Origin: Burkholderiaceae bacterium
GTDB lineage: Bacteria; Pseudomonadota; Gammaproteobacteria; Burkholderiales; Burkholderiaceae
Assembly: GCA_947472645.1 (NCBI GenBank)
Contig: CANJBQ010000005.1
Span: 51,139-115,138 of the forward strand
DNA: 64,000 nt
Direction of reading: 5' to 3'
Shown: positions 55,415-62,664 of the stretch, one piece after another
Numbering within the stretch: position 1 is the stretch's first letter
Layout: each line of letters starts with the position of its first letter
Program-made: the position numbers and the translations under genes
Notes under the pieces: model-generated
What the model was told of the DNA's origin: nothing
What the model saw: only the letters and a program-made list of their open reading frames with translations
Database searches by the model: none

Positions 55415-55780
55415 ATGCGCTTTTTCCTATTTTTCAGCCTACTTTTTTTTAGCTCAATAAGCATGGCTGGTGGTGAAGAAACCTATAAAGCCGTTTGTGC
55501 CAACTGTCATGCCACGGGTCTGAATAAGGCTCCTCTGGTTGGCGATAAAAAGCAATGGGGTAAGCTAATCAAAGAGGGTCAGGCACATATAACCTCTGAT
55601 GGTTACCATGGCGTGGGAGCGATGCCGCCAAAAGGCGGAAAGCCAGATTTAACTGTGGCTGAATTTTCTTCAGCTGTAGTCTATATGGCAAACCAGGCAG
55701 GGGCTAATTGGAAAGAGCCCGATGAGCTTATGCTTAAAGATATTAATCAACGGATTGCTAAAAAGCTATCAAAATCATAA
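55415..55780 (+). CDS. Cytochrome c (c5-type), secreted
   Basis: 121 aa. Signal peptide ending SMAGG, haem motif CANCH at 28-32 and the axial Met in GVGAMPPKGG (M70). This is the class I small cytochrome c5 pattern, a periplasmic electron carrier. Isolated on the plus strand among minus-strand genes; no partner oxidase nearby. No ribosome binding site is clear. Confidence 0.85.
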   Translation: MRFFLFFSLLFFSSISMAGGEETYKAVCANCHATGLNKAPLVGDKKQWGKLIKEGQAHITSDGYHGVGAMPPKGGKPDLTVAEFSSAVVYMANQAGANWKEPDELMLKDINQRIAKKLSKS

Positions 55781-55923
55781 ATGTCGTTTTAATCATATTA
55801 AAAGCATTGGCTATCCCGCCGCGCAAATCGACACTTGACTGAGGCCGTAGCAAGAAATTGATTCATCATTTATAAGGTCATATGAATATGTTAGCCCGAG
55901 TTAGTGTTTAACCGCCTCAATAA

Positions 55924-56169
55924 TTACTTTTGATTCAATTTTTCAGGCTTATAAGTTCTAGTTATTGATGCCGGATGTTTTGCTAAAGCCGCACTAGGCC
56001 GCCTAGGTCTTTGGACTAACTCACCACCACAATTGGGGCATTTGTTATGAAGTTTTGTTTCAGCACACTCTTTACAAAAAGTACATTCAAAGGAACAAAT
56101 TCTTGCCTCTGTCGAATCAGGTGACAAATTAAAATCACAACATTCACATCCAGGACGTAGTTCAAGCAT
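55924..56169 (-). CDS. DUF1272 domain protein (zinc-ribbon-like)
   Basis: 81 aa with eight or more Cys in pairs: CECC (9-12), RICSFECTFCKECAE and HNKCPNCGGELV. Pairs of Cys suggest two zinc sites. DUF1272 is a small family of unknown function. The C-terminal tail is basic. Clear family member; role unknown. Confidence 0.85.
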   Translation of the reverse strand: MLELRPGCECCDFNLSPDSTEARICSFECTFCKECAETKLHNKCPNCGGELVQRPRRPSAALAKHPASITRTYKPEKLNQK

Positions 56170-56316
56170 GCTGCCTCCATTTAAAATTAATATTTTTTTA
56201 TTCTACCGTCTAATTTTATGTTCTTTTTAAATGGCTTCGTCATTATCCGATGCCCTGTGCTGAATCCTAATTTATGGATAGGGGCTTTAATTTTGACTAA
56301 ATACGCTTGATCCTAT

Positions 56317-57273
56317 CTAGTAAGTAAGCCCAGCAATATAGGCGTAAAGTGGAATCCCCACGATAATATTGAAGGGGAAAGTAATTCCTAATGACATCCC
56401 CATATATAAAGCAGGATTTACTTCGGGAAGTGCGTGCCTTAATACAGCTGGCACAGCAATATAAGAAGCGCTAGCGGCAAGGACCATTAATAAAATAGTA
56501 TCGCCCTGTGGTAAGCCCAGAAATTTACAGAGTCCCAGTGCGATAGAAGCGTGAATCAAGGGGGCGCCAATCGCATAAAACAAAGTAATGGGGGGCTTCC
56601 CTTTTAATCCTTTAAAGTTCTTAGCAGCCATCAAGCCCATATCGAGCAAGAAAAAGGCCAACATTCCCTTGAATAAATCAATTGAAAAAGGAGCCATAAT
56701 TTTTTGTCCATTATCCCCACTCATCAAACCAACCACCATAGAACCCAATAAAAGAAGCTGTGCGCCATCGGTAAATGATTCATGAAGAATCTTTGACATA
56801 CCTATGGATTGTTTTGAATTTGTAGCTGACGCTCTCGCTTTATTTGCTAATAAGATTGCCAAGATAATTGCGGGCGACTCCATCAGCGCCATTGCGGCCG
56901 CCATATGCCCACCAAACGCAATAGCATATTGATCTAGTGCCTGAGTTGCGGTAATAAAAGTAACGGCACTTACTGAACCATAAGTAGCAGCAATAGCCGC
57001 TGCATCGTAGTTATTCAGTTTGGTTCTGAGCACCAAATAACCCATCAGAGGAATGATGATTGCCAAAAATATTGCCAACCCAAGCGCTAAACCAATCTCA
57101 AAAGTAAAGCCTGATTTATGAAGCGCAAAGCCCCCCTTCAAACCCAAAGCCATTAAAAGATATAAAGATAAAAATCTAGCAATGGGCTGAGGAATCTCTA
57201 GATTTGATTTCACAGCGCCAGCAAACGCTCCAAAAACAAAGAAGAGAATTGCTGGATCTAAAAAATTATTCAT
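56317..57273 (-). CDS. sbtA: SbtA-like sodium-dependent bicarbonate permease
   Basis: 318 aa with about ten helices. Family features: LDPAILFFVFGAFAGAVKSN at the N-terminus, RFLSLYLLMALGLKGGFAL and MGMSLGITFPFNIIVGIPLY near the end. Cyanobacterial SbtA imports HCO3- with Na+. Related genes are present in many proteobacteria, where they may supply bicarbonate to carboxylases. No regulatory SbtB gene is adjacent. Substrate inferred from family. Confidence 0.8.
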   Translation of the reverse strand: MNNFLDPAILFFVFGAFAGAVKSNLEIPQPIARFLSLYLLMALGLKGGFALHKSGFTFEIGLALGLAIFLAIIIPLMGYLVLRTKLNNYDAAAIAATYGSVSAVTFITATQALDQYAIAFGGHMAAAMALMESPAIILAILLANKARASATNSKQSIGMSKILHESFTDGAQLLLLGSMVVGLMSGDNGQKIMAPFSIDLFKGMLAFFLLDMGLMAAKNFKGLKGKPPITLFYAIGAPLIHASIALGLCKFLGLPQGDTILLMVLAASASYIAVPAVLRHALPEVNPALYMGMSLGITFPFNIIVGIPLYAYIAGLTY

Positions 57274-57338
57274 ATTAATATCTTAGGTTATTTTTGAAAT
57301 TTATGTATTTTCACCCACTTACTAGTGAGAATTTCGGC

Positions 57339-57387
57339 GATTCTTATAGGCCCTGAGCGGAATCGCTCAGGGCCTAGGATGCCTGAC
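57339..57387 (-). repeat. tRNA-3'-end-like repeat, copy E, with perfect hairpin
   Basis: Contains a perfect 13-bp stem with a 4-nt GAAT loop (57347-57376). The ends match the family: GATTCTTA on the plus strand and GTCAGGCATCC on the minus. It begins 15 nt after the stop of the membrane-protein gene ending at 57402. No T run follows, so a simple terminator is less likely. Confidence 0.6.
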
Positions 57388-57401
57388 GCCACTTCAGATA
57401 C

Positions 57402-57932
57402 TTACTTCATATGGTCCTTATGTTCTAAGGATTTTTCATGGTTTATTTCCATTGTGTGTGGCGCGTTATAGCCTAGTACGCTTGGGTCAACCATGCCGGC
57501 AATCATGGCGATGTGTCCGAACACTAAGAACAAGGCAACGCATGTAGCGTGAATCTTTAACTTACCCATTTGATCTAAAGCTCGATTAACCAAACCGAAT
57601 TCTTGTAAAGCAATCCAGATCAATGGCAAGCCGGCAATCACATAACTAACTACCGCGATTACATCAATGGCCGTTCTCCACTCACCCGCTTGGGTAAAAG
57701 GAATTATCGCATTTGTCACGATGTAGTAGATGATACCTACAAAGTAAACCCCCACAGCAATGCCAGCAAAACGATTGAGATAATAAACGGCGCCATCAAA
57801 CTTGCGAGTAAAGAGTATGTATAGCTCTGTAATCGCTAGGGTTTCGGCCAAAACAATTGGAATGGCCATAAAAATGATTAAATTCCAAGGCTGGTTAACT
57901 GCCAATAACTCCATGTAGTGAGTCATGTTCAT
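57402..57932 (-). CDS. Membrane protein of unknown function (DUF6803-like)
   Basis: 176 aa with about five hydrophobic segments; GGAG lies 8 nt before the ATG. The protein resembles small permease-like proteins called DUF6803 in some databases (PWNLIIFMAIPIVLAETLAI, then DQMGKLKIHATCVALFLVFG and a His-rich tail NHEKSLEHKDHMK). A metal-related role is possible because of the tail and the Cys/His gene upstream. Family name from memory. Confidence 0.6.
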   Translation of the reverse strand: MNMTHYMELLAVNQPWNLIIFMAIPIVLAETLAITELYILFTRKFDGAVYYLNRFAGIAVGVYFVGIIYYIVTNAIIPFTQAGEWRTAIDVIAVVSYVIAGLPLIWIALQEFGLVNRALDQMGKLKIHATCVALFLVFGHIAMIAGMVDPSVLGYNAPHTMEINHEKSLEHKDHMK

Positions 57933-58000
57933 TGTGTTTCTCCAAAATATATACGTGACTAAGTGTCACAAATAAAACTAACCTGTCTTAAAGAATTAGC

Positions 58001-58339
58001 TTAGGCTTTTGGAGGTTTATAGATGAAGTTAATCATTGGCTGAAGAACTAATGAGGTATGTTGTGAAGCCAAGATTCCTGTGAAGTCTGTAGTGAGATTG
58101 ATATCTAACGCCGGGGAAATAACCAAGCCTAAACAACACTGATAGCTATCACTATGGCATTGCTGATTGTTATTTGTATCTTGGGAATTATTCACTACTT
58201 CATCACAGTGATGAGCTGAATTTTCAATAACGTGCATTTGATGCTGCGATTGATTCACCAACAGTTCAATAGGCATCACAGCTCCATGAATCAAGCTGGC
58301 AAATAGACTTAAACATAGAGCAAAGCAAATCTTTTTCAT
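58001..58339 (-). CDS. Small secreted Cys/His-rich protein
   Basis: 112 aa. Signal peptide ends near IHGAV, followed by His and Cys (HQMHVIENSAHHCDEV, QQCHSDSYQCCLGLVI) and an end IYKPPKA. Size, signal and Cys/His content resemble the DUF2946/CopL-type small metal-handling proteins. It lies 68 nt upstream of the membrane-protein gene and shares a tail motif with the His-rich protein at 45170. Metal binding is inference. Confidence 0.5.
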   Translation of the reverse strand: MKKICFALCLSLFASLIHGAVMPIELLVNQSQHQMHVIENSAHHCDEVVNNSQDTNNNQQCHSDSYQCCLGLVISPALDINLTTDFTGILASQHTSLVLQPMINFIYKPPKA

Positions 58340-58414
58340 ATTTCTATTCTATGCTCATTTGATGGATTTGTCCTTTCAAACAAAATCGACCGAAACAGGG
58401 ACTTAGATTTGACT

Positions 58415-58435
58415 TATCCTTTTAAAAGATATTTC
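58415..58435. repeat. Palindromic motif, copy 2
   Basis: TATCCTTTT-AAAAGATA-type palindrome followed by TTTC, nearly identical to 51181-51202, 76 bp before the start of the Cys/His-rich gene on the opposite strand; a possible operator. Confidence 0.3.
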
Positions 58436-58532
58436 TTGCAGAGGCTATGAATGAAAATCGCCTCGGGAAGTTGTGGCAAGCATGCAATAAAAACAAATGG
58501 CAAATTATGGGGAGAACTCGGGATCATTGGCT

Positions 58533-58715
58533 CTATGAGCCACTTTTCGGAACATTGATATATTCAAATGGGCAATGACGACAACTGTTACCACAACAAT
58601 CTCCACGCTTTAAGTGGGCTTGACTTGTGAGAACTTGATAGCCTGACTCAGGATCTATGTATGTGTCTTGTCTGCTTTCACAGGCAAGTCGGTGGAGTTC
58701 TTCAATGCTTTGCAT
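58533..58715 (-). CDS. DUF5522 domain protein
   Basis: 60 aa. Complete small family member: YIDPESGYQVLTSQAHLKRG and DCCGNSCRHCPFEY, with Cys-Cys-x-x-x-Cys-x-x-Cys-type metal ligands. Cytoplasmic, function unknown. Stands alone. Confidence 0.85.
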   Translation of the reverse strand: MQSIEELHRLACESRQDTYIDPESGYQVLTSQAHLKRGDCCGNSCRHCPFEYINVPKSGS

Positions 58716-58845
58716 ACTTTCATCTTATCTACATTTAACTCCGTTAACGCCTATCAACTAGCCATTCCCCGACCTCGCTTGGTACTACTTTTCAATTAAT
58801 ACTGGACAGAGGCCATTTTCAACATTCAGAAAATGTGCGTTCAAA

Positions 58846-58998
58846 TTATTTTTTCTCATTACTCGAGTTTAACCATTCTGCAATCTCAGGAAAAGCATCA
58901 CTCAAATTACCCATGAACTCTCTAATCATCAATATTAGCCCCAGTATTAATAGGCAAAAAACACTAATCGATATTATTAATAAAGTAGTATTACTCAT
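58846..58998 (-). CDS. 50-residue single-helix membrane microprotein
   Basis: N-terminal hydrophobic helix (LLIISISVFCLLILGLILMI), then a charged cytoplasmic tail (EFMGNLSDAFPEIAEWLNSS). It starts within the ATGA overlap of the upstream 60-aa gene's stop, so translation is coupled. Third member of a small membrane-protein operon. Function unknown. Confidence 0.55.
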   Translation of the reverse strand: MSNTTLLIISISVFCLLILGLILMIREFMGNLSDAFPEIAEWLNSSNEKK

Positions 58999-59177
58999 AA
59001 TTTTTTATTCAAAATGGCTGATAACTTAAAGTAAATTCCAAAACAAAAAATAGATGGTACCCAAATGGCTGTAAAGATAGATTGCTCACGATCTCCAATC
59101 ACAAACCATAGGTAAGCAGATGTAAAGAAAGAAATCACTACGGCCAGAAAAATAAAATAATCAGATTTTTTAAACAT
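58995..59177 (-). CDS. 60-residue two-helix membrane protein
   Basis: Two hydrophobic segments (YFIFLAVVISFFTSAYLWFV and FTAIWVPSIFCFGIYF) separated by a GDREQSI loop. Stop overlaps the start of the 50-aa gene by 4 nt, and the upstream 78-aa gene ends 18 nt before its start. Not recognised. Confidence 0.6.
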   Translation of the reverse strand: MFKKSDYFIFLAVVISFFTSAYLWFVIGDREQSIFTAIWVPSIFCFGIYFKLSAILNKKL

Positions 59178-59194
59178 AAAAGCCCCTTATTAAC

Positions 59195-59431
59195 TTATAC
59201 AGATTCTTCGATCCAATAACCAATTGCACCGATAAGACAACCTGTTATTGCAACGGATGCTAGGATACGAATGCCCGAGGAAAATCCAATAGCGAATAAA
59301 TCCAAAGAAAACACACCCAAAAGCCCCATTAAAATGATTGGGCAACTAGCTAAAATCAAAATGAGACCAAAAGTTATAAGTACCTTTTGTATCAAATGAT
59401 TAGCTCTATTCAGGATAAAACTTAAATTCAT
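59195..59431 (-). CDS. 78-residue two-helix membrane protein
   Basis: Two hydrophobic helices (ITFGLILILASCPIILMGLL, then GIRILASVAITGCLIGAIGY) with a DLFAIGFSS loop between and a short tail. First of three small membrane-protein genes in a row. Not recognised; possibly a stress-related or transporter-associated component. Confidence 0.55.
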   Translation of the reverse strand: MNLSFILNRANHLIQKVLITFGLILILASCPIILMGLLGVFSLDLFAIGFSSGIRILASVAITGCLIGAIGYWIEESV

Positions 59432-59510
59432 TGAATTATTATAGGGTTGCTAGGCAATCTTGTGTTTTAAACCCTAAGATTGCACATTATTATTGTTACG
59501 CGACCGTTTG

Positions 59511-59557
59511 GATTCTTGGTGGCCCGAGGTCAACGACTAGAGCCGAAGATGCCTAAT
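59511..59557 (-). repeat. tRNA-3'-end-like repeat, copy D
   Basis: Minus strand: ATTAGGCATC, an imperfect hairpin region, GGGCC-ACCA, then AGAATC. The TAG stop of the DUF6632-like gene (59553-59555) is inside it. Confidence 0.5.
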
Positions 59558-59940
59558 CCTGATATTTTTTGAGTTGCCACAATGGGATTGCCAACGAAAG
59601 CCCCCCCGCTAAAATCCAAACATCTCCAATGAGATGACTAATGTGAATTGTATTAAGAGCAGCGTGATAAAGCATTACTCCACCATGCGTGAAACTTGAT
59701 ATGGCCACAAACCATAAAAAGCTCACATGTTTAGATGGGTTTTTAATAGCCATTGCCGAACAAATGCCTACGGCGAAATAGATGCTTACAATCATCTGAT
59801 CATAAATTGCGTTGTAGGGGGGGCCAGCGCCAACCCTCTAGCAAGTCAAAATATACGGCCAGAGGAATGCCAATCAACCCCATAAATGCCCAGCCAATTA
59901 CAACACCCCTAAGTGAAGTATTAATATTTTGCTCAATCAT
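59553..59940 (-). pseudogene. Frameshifted DUF6632-like four-helix membrane protein
   Basis: Reads as an N-terminal frame from the ATG at 59940 (SLRGVVIGWAFMGLIGIPLA, VYFDLLEGWRWPP) and a C-terminal frame with IVSIYFAVGICSAMAI, FLWFVAISSFTHGGVML and LIGDVWILAGGLSLAIPLW. The junction is a run of seven C on the coding strand (59817-59823); six would make one continuous frame of about 127 codons. Homopolymer slippage, real or from sequencing, is the simplest cause. The ATG follows the TAA of the GNAT gene directly. Confidence 0.7.
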
Positions 59941-60585
59941 TTACATTTTTGGCATTTGTAATCCAAGGCTCAAATGAGCCTCTACAGCAGGAAATTCGCT
60001 TGCCAAAATACTGTAAACATACGTATCTCTAAGACTATCGTTAGCATCTGGATGACGATTAATTTGGTGGCTTCGTAATACACCGTCTAGTTTTGCTCCT
60101 AATCTCTCAATGCCTTTGCGACTTTGATGATTAAAAAAATGAGTGCGGAATTCCACAGCAATACAATCTAACTTCATGAATGCGTAACGCAACAACATCA
60201 ATTTACATTCAGTATTAATCGCCGTGCGCTGAACCGATTGACGGTACCAAGTAGATCCTATCTCGAGTCTACGATTTTCTTGATCAATATTCATATAAGT
60301 TGTCATTCCAATGGAGTTCCCTTTGGCGTCCAAAATGCAAAATGGATTCATTAATCCTAACCGCTGTAAGCCCAAACGCCTATCAATCTCCTTTAACATG
60401 GCCTCAGGCGAAGGAATGCTTGTATACCAAAGTTTCCAAAGCTCCCCATCCCTAACAGCTTCACATAAACCATCATGTTGCGCAATAGTTAATGGCACTA
60501 ATGTGGCATGCTTACCTTGTATAGTTACTGAATCCGAGAATTTCATAACAATTTTTATCGATGGTTGTTTGTATTCATTTTGCAA
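59941..60585 (-). CDS. GNAT-family N-acetyltransferase (RimJ/RimL-like)
   Basis: 214 aa, or about 201 from an internal ATG (60546). GNAT core: IGMTTYMNIDQENRRLEIGS, then SVQRTAINTECKLMLLRYAF and the C-terminal IERLGAKLDGVL. The layout matches RimJ/RimL-type acetyltransferases acting on amino groups of proteins or antibiotics. Its stop abuts the start of the DUF6632-like gene. Start codon uncertain: no good ribosome binding site. Confidence 0.8.
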   Translation of the reverse strand: MQNEYKQPSIKIVMKFSDSVTIQGKHATLVPLTIAQHDGLCEAVRDGELWKLWYTSIPSPEAMLKEIDRRLGLQRLGLMNPFCILDAKGNSIGMTTYMNIDQENRRLEIGSTWYRQSVQRTAINTECKLMLLRYAFMKLDCIAVEFRTHFFNHQSRKGIERLGAKLDGVLRSHQINRHPDANDSLRDTYVYSILASEFPAVEAHLSLGLQMPKM

Positions 60586-60653
60586 AAGTCATGGTAATCA
60601 ACCAAACCTAGCTATAAAAAAGAAACTTTCCTGCACGAAGCATGGCATTATTT

Positions 60654-60693
60654 AACTCTTGGTGGTCCGGGGTCGAATCGACCACGACAGGGG
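60654..60693 (-). repeat. tRNA-3'-end-like repeat, copy C
   Basis: Minus strand: GGTCGATTCGACCCCGG, then ACCACCA and AGAGTT. CCA-to-T-loop distance matches a tRNA exactly, but T-loop GGTCGATTC lacks one T. It begins 41 nt after the dioxygenase-like gene stop. Confidence 0.55.
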
Positions 60694-60733
60694 ATAGTAG
60701 ATCCTTCTCTATCGAAATTAGATCTTAAGTCTT

Positions 60734-61681
60734 TTAGGGGCAAATCCTCTCAATAAATTTTTGAGGTACTGGCTCACCCCATTGAGAAATTAATCCTTCT
60801 TCTGCCGAAACAAGGTTGCTTATATTTTGTACATTAAGTCTATCAGTATCGGCCCAGTGTTCATGAATACGTCCCCACGGATCTGCCCAATAATCAAAAA
60901 CTTGACTGCCTAGAACATGACGACCAATGCCCCACATATGCTCATACTTGTTCTTTTTAGCAAGATACTCATGACCCATAAACACATCATCAATATCTTG
61001 AACTTCAAACGAGATATGATTTAATCCGGCAACGGAAGACTGAATGCAAAAGAAACTGTGGTGATCTACATATGCATCTCCACAATCTAAACGGTTGAAT
61101 GAACCAATAATATTGTTTTTTTCTCCCGCATAGACGTCATCTGAACCAATCATTCCTAAGACTTCTCGAAACCACTTAACTGTTTCTTGTGTTTTTGGCG
61201 AACCCATGACCACATGGCCTATTCGATGTGGCCTAGAAGGACCGGCAGGAATTCGCATTAATTCAGACGTTCGATTGAGGGGGTTTTCGATGGAGTTCGT
61301 CTTTTGTCTCTTAACCGGAATAAGGTCTAGTTTTTTACGTCCATGAATAACCTCAATTTGATAACCATTAGGCTCTATAACCTTAACCCTTTTACCACCA
61401 CCTGGCTCATCTATATTTTCAATACCAGATGCACCAGATAGTTTACTTAAAGTTATTAAGTCCTCTTCACTATTTGCGATATAGGCGATACCTATAAAAC
61501 GTGGATCTCCTAAGTGTGTTACGTGAAGAAAATTCTCCGGTCCAGTTCCGCGCATATATAGCGCAGTTGGAGTGCGCTCTGCTCTTGTAAGACCGAAGTC
61601 ACTGAGGAACTCCTCCATAGTGTCTAAATCAGGCGCAGTTATTCTTGCATATGCCACTTCTTTTACTTTAATAATAGACAT
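60734..61681 (-). CDS. Extradiol (VOC) dioxygenase-like protein
   Basis: 315 aa from the ATG at 61681 (the frame extends to 61708). Two VOC modules. Likely iron ligands: His156 in RIGHVVMGSP, His222 in GLNHISFEV and Glu274 in GRIHEHWADTDR. This is the catechol 2,3-dioxygenase pattern, so it may cleave a ring between or next to hydroxyls. The aromatic substrate is unknown, and no other meta-cleavage gene is adjacent. Confidence 0.8.
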   Translation of the reverse strand: MSIIKVKEVAYARITAPDLDTMEEFLSDFGLTRAERTPTALYMRGTGPENFLHVTHLGDPRFIGIAYIANSEEDLITLSKLSGASGIENIDEPGGGKRVKVIEPNGYQIEVIHGRKKLDLIPVKRQKTNSIENPLNRTSELMRIPAGPSRPHRIGHVVMGSPKTQETVKWFREVLGMIGSDDVYAGEKNNIIGSFNRLDCGDAYVDHHSFFCIQSSVAGLNHISFEVQDIDDVFMGHEYLAKKNKYEHMWGIGRHVLGSQVFDYWADPWGRIHEHWADTDRLNVQNISNLVSAEEGLISQWGEPVPQKFIERICP

Positions 61682-61816
61682 AAAAATATTTTTACCCAAG
61701 AGAATCATAAGATTCGTTAACGAAAAATGCCATAAACTATTTTTTAAAGTATATGCTGAATCGATTACTCATCGTATTGTAAATTTTGTTCTGTTGTAAA
61801 TTCATCTTAAATCTTA

Positions 61817-61851
61817 AATCACAATAGCCCAACAAGTGGGCCATTGTGATT
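61817..61851. terminator. Hairpin terminator next to repeat copy A
   Basis: Fifteen-position stem with one mismatch, core GCCCA/TGGGC, followed on the minus strand by an AT-rich run. It lies just downstream of the peroxiredoxin gene and directly adjoins repeat A. Confidence 0.65.
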
Positions 61852-61894
61852 CTTGGCGCCCGGGGCGGAATCGACCGGTCCGCGAATGCCTAAC
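61848..61894 (-). repeat. tRNA-3'-end-like repeat, copy A
   Basis: Minus strand: GTTAGGCATTCGCGG, T-arm-like CGGTCGATTCCGCC, CCGGGCG, CCA, AGAATC, then the GGCCCACTT-type hairpin. The TAG stop of the peroxiredoxin (61890-61892) is inside GTTAGGC. T-loop lacks one T. Confidence 0.6.
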
Positions 61895-62450
61895 CCTTAA
61901 GACCCTTTAAATAATCAATTACCCAAGCTGGATCACTATCACTTGGGAAGATGGGGTAGTGAACTGCCACAATCACGCCATTATTAGCAATTAATGTAAC
62001 CCGCTTTAATAATGTCATTCCGGCAGCTACAAAGATTGGCATATTCAATGCCTTTTGAAATTGATAGTTCGCATCACTAACAACTTGAAATGGGAGATGT
62101 AGTCGCTCTGCCATCTCTTTTTGATACTCCGTAGATTGAACACTCAAGCCTACAACCTCAGCGCCTAATGCTTGAAGCTCTTGATAATGATCTCTAAATG
62201 AACAACTTTGTGGTGTACACCCTCTAGCCCCAGGAATTTGATCCCAACCATCTGGTAGCGCCACATTGGGTTGCCCTGTCATTGGATAACAGTAGATCAC
62301 TAATTTACCTTTGATGTCCCGCAAATTAAGGGCTTTACCATTGGTCGCATTTAAAGAAACATTGGGTAGTTTCATTCCCTTCAAATGATTGGTTGAACCA
62401 TCATCTTGAGGAATAGGTAGGTCTGTAGGAAGCTGGTTTAGATTTGTCAT
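61890..62450 (-). CDS. Thiol peroxidase (peroxiredoxin, AhpC/TSA-like)
   Basis: 186 aa from the ATG at 62450 (a TTG lies upstream). Cys-containing region GARGCTPQSCSFRDHYQELQ has C78 and C83 with the peroxiredoxin-like context and GAEVVGLSVQSTEYQKEMA after it. Resembles PrxQ/bacterioferritin-comigratory proteins, which reduce peroxides. The typical PxxxTxxC order is altered to C-T-P-Q-S-C-S, so the peroxidatic Cys is probably C78 or C83. The stop codon lies inside repeat A. Confidence 0.78.
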   Translation of the reverse strand: MTNLNQLPTDLPIPQDDGSTNHLKGMKLPNVSLNATNGKALNLRDIKGKLVIYCYPMTGQPNVALPDGWDQIPGARGCTPQSCSFRDHYQELQALGAEVVGLSVQSTEYQKEMAERLHLPFQVVSDANYQFQKALNMPIFVAAGMTLLKRVTLIANNGVIVAVHYPIFPSDSDPAWVIDYLKGLKG

Positions 62451-62503
62451 AAACAAATTCTACACAAAATAAAAACCACACACAAACCTTGGTCTAAATG
62501 AAA

Positions 62504-62562
62504 AACTACTCTAAGGTGCTTTCAGAGATTCTTGGTTGCCAATGGCAGAATCGACCAGGACC
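62504..62562 (-). repeat. tRNA-3'-end-like repeat, copy B
   Basis: Same as copy H over its whole length. Minus strand: CCTGGTCGATTCTGCC, ATTGGCAA, CCA, AGAATC. CCA-to-T-loop spacing matches a tRNA exactly, with one T missing from the loop. It lies between the peroxiredoxin and cupin genes. Confidence 0.6.
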
Positions 62563-62664
62563 TGATGATAAACAATCATGAATACTGTTTAAATAGTAAT
62601 ATAGTAATAACGATATGCAATAAGTTTAATATCGCCTATTTCAAAGCCATATAGGAAATAAAAA

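Noticed and set aside
58835..59029. 64-aa plus-strand frame
   Set aside because: Antisense to two small membrane-protein genes with ATGA coupling.
46911..62562. The gene-repeat array as an integron cassette array
   Set aside because: GTTAGGC resembles a core site, but it lies on the gene-proximal side where attC has the inverse core site RYYYAAC. The opposite end has no second core site, the repeats look like tRNA 3' ends instead, and no integrase is present.
46911..62562. The CCA-ended repeats as functional tRNA genes
   Set aside because: Only the 3' half is present; I found no D-arm or 5' acceptor strand, and the T-loop is one base short.
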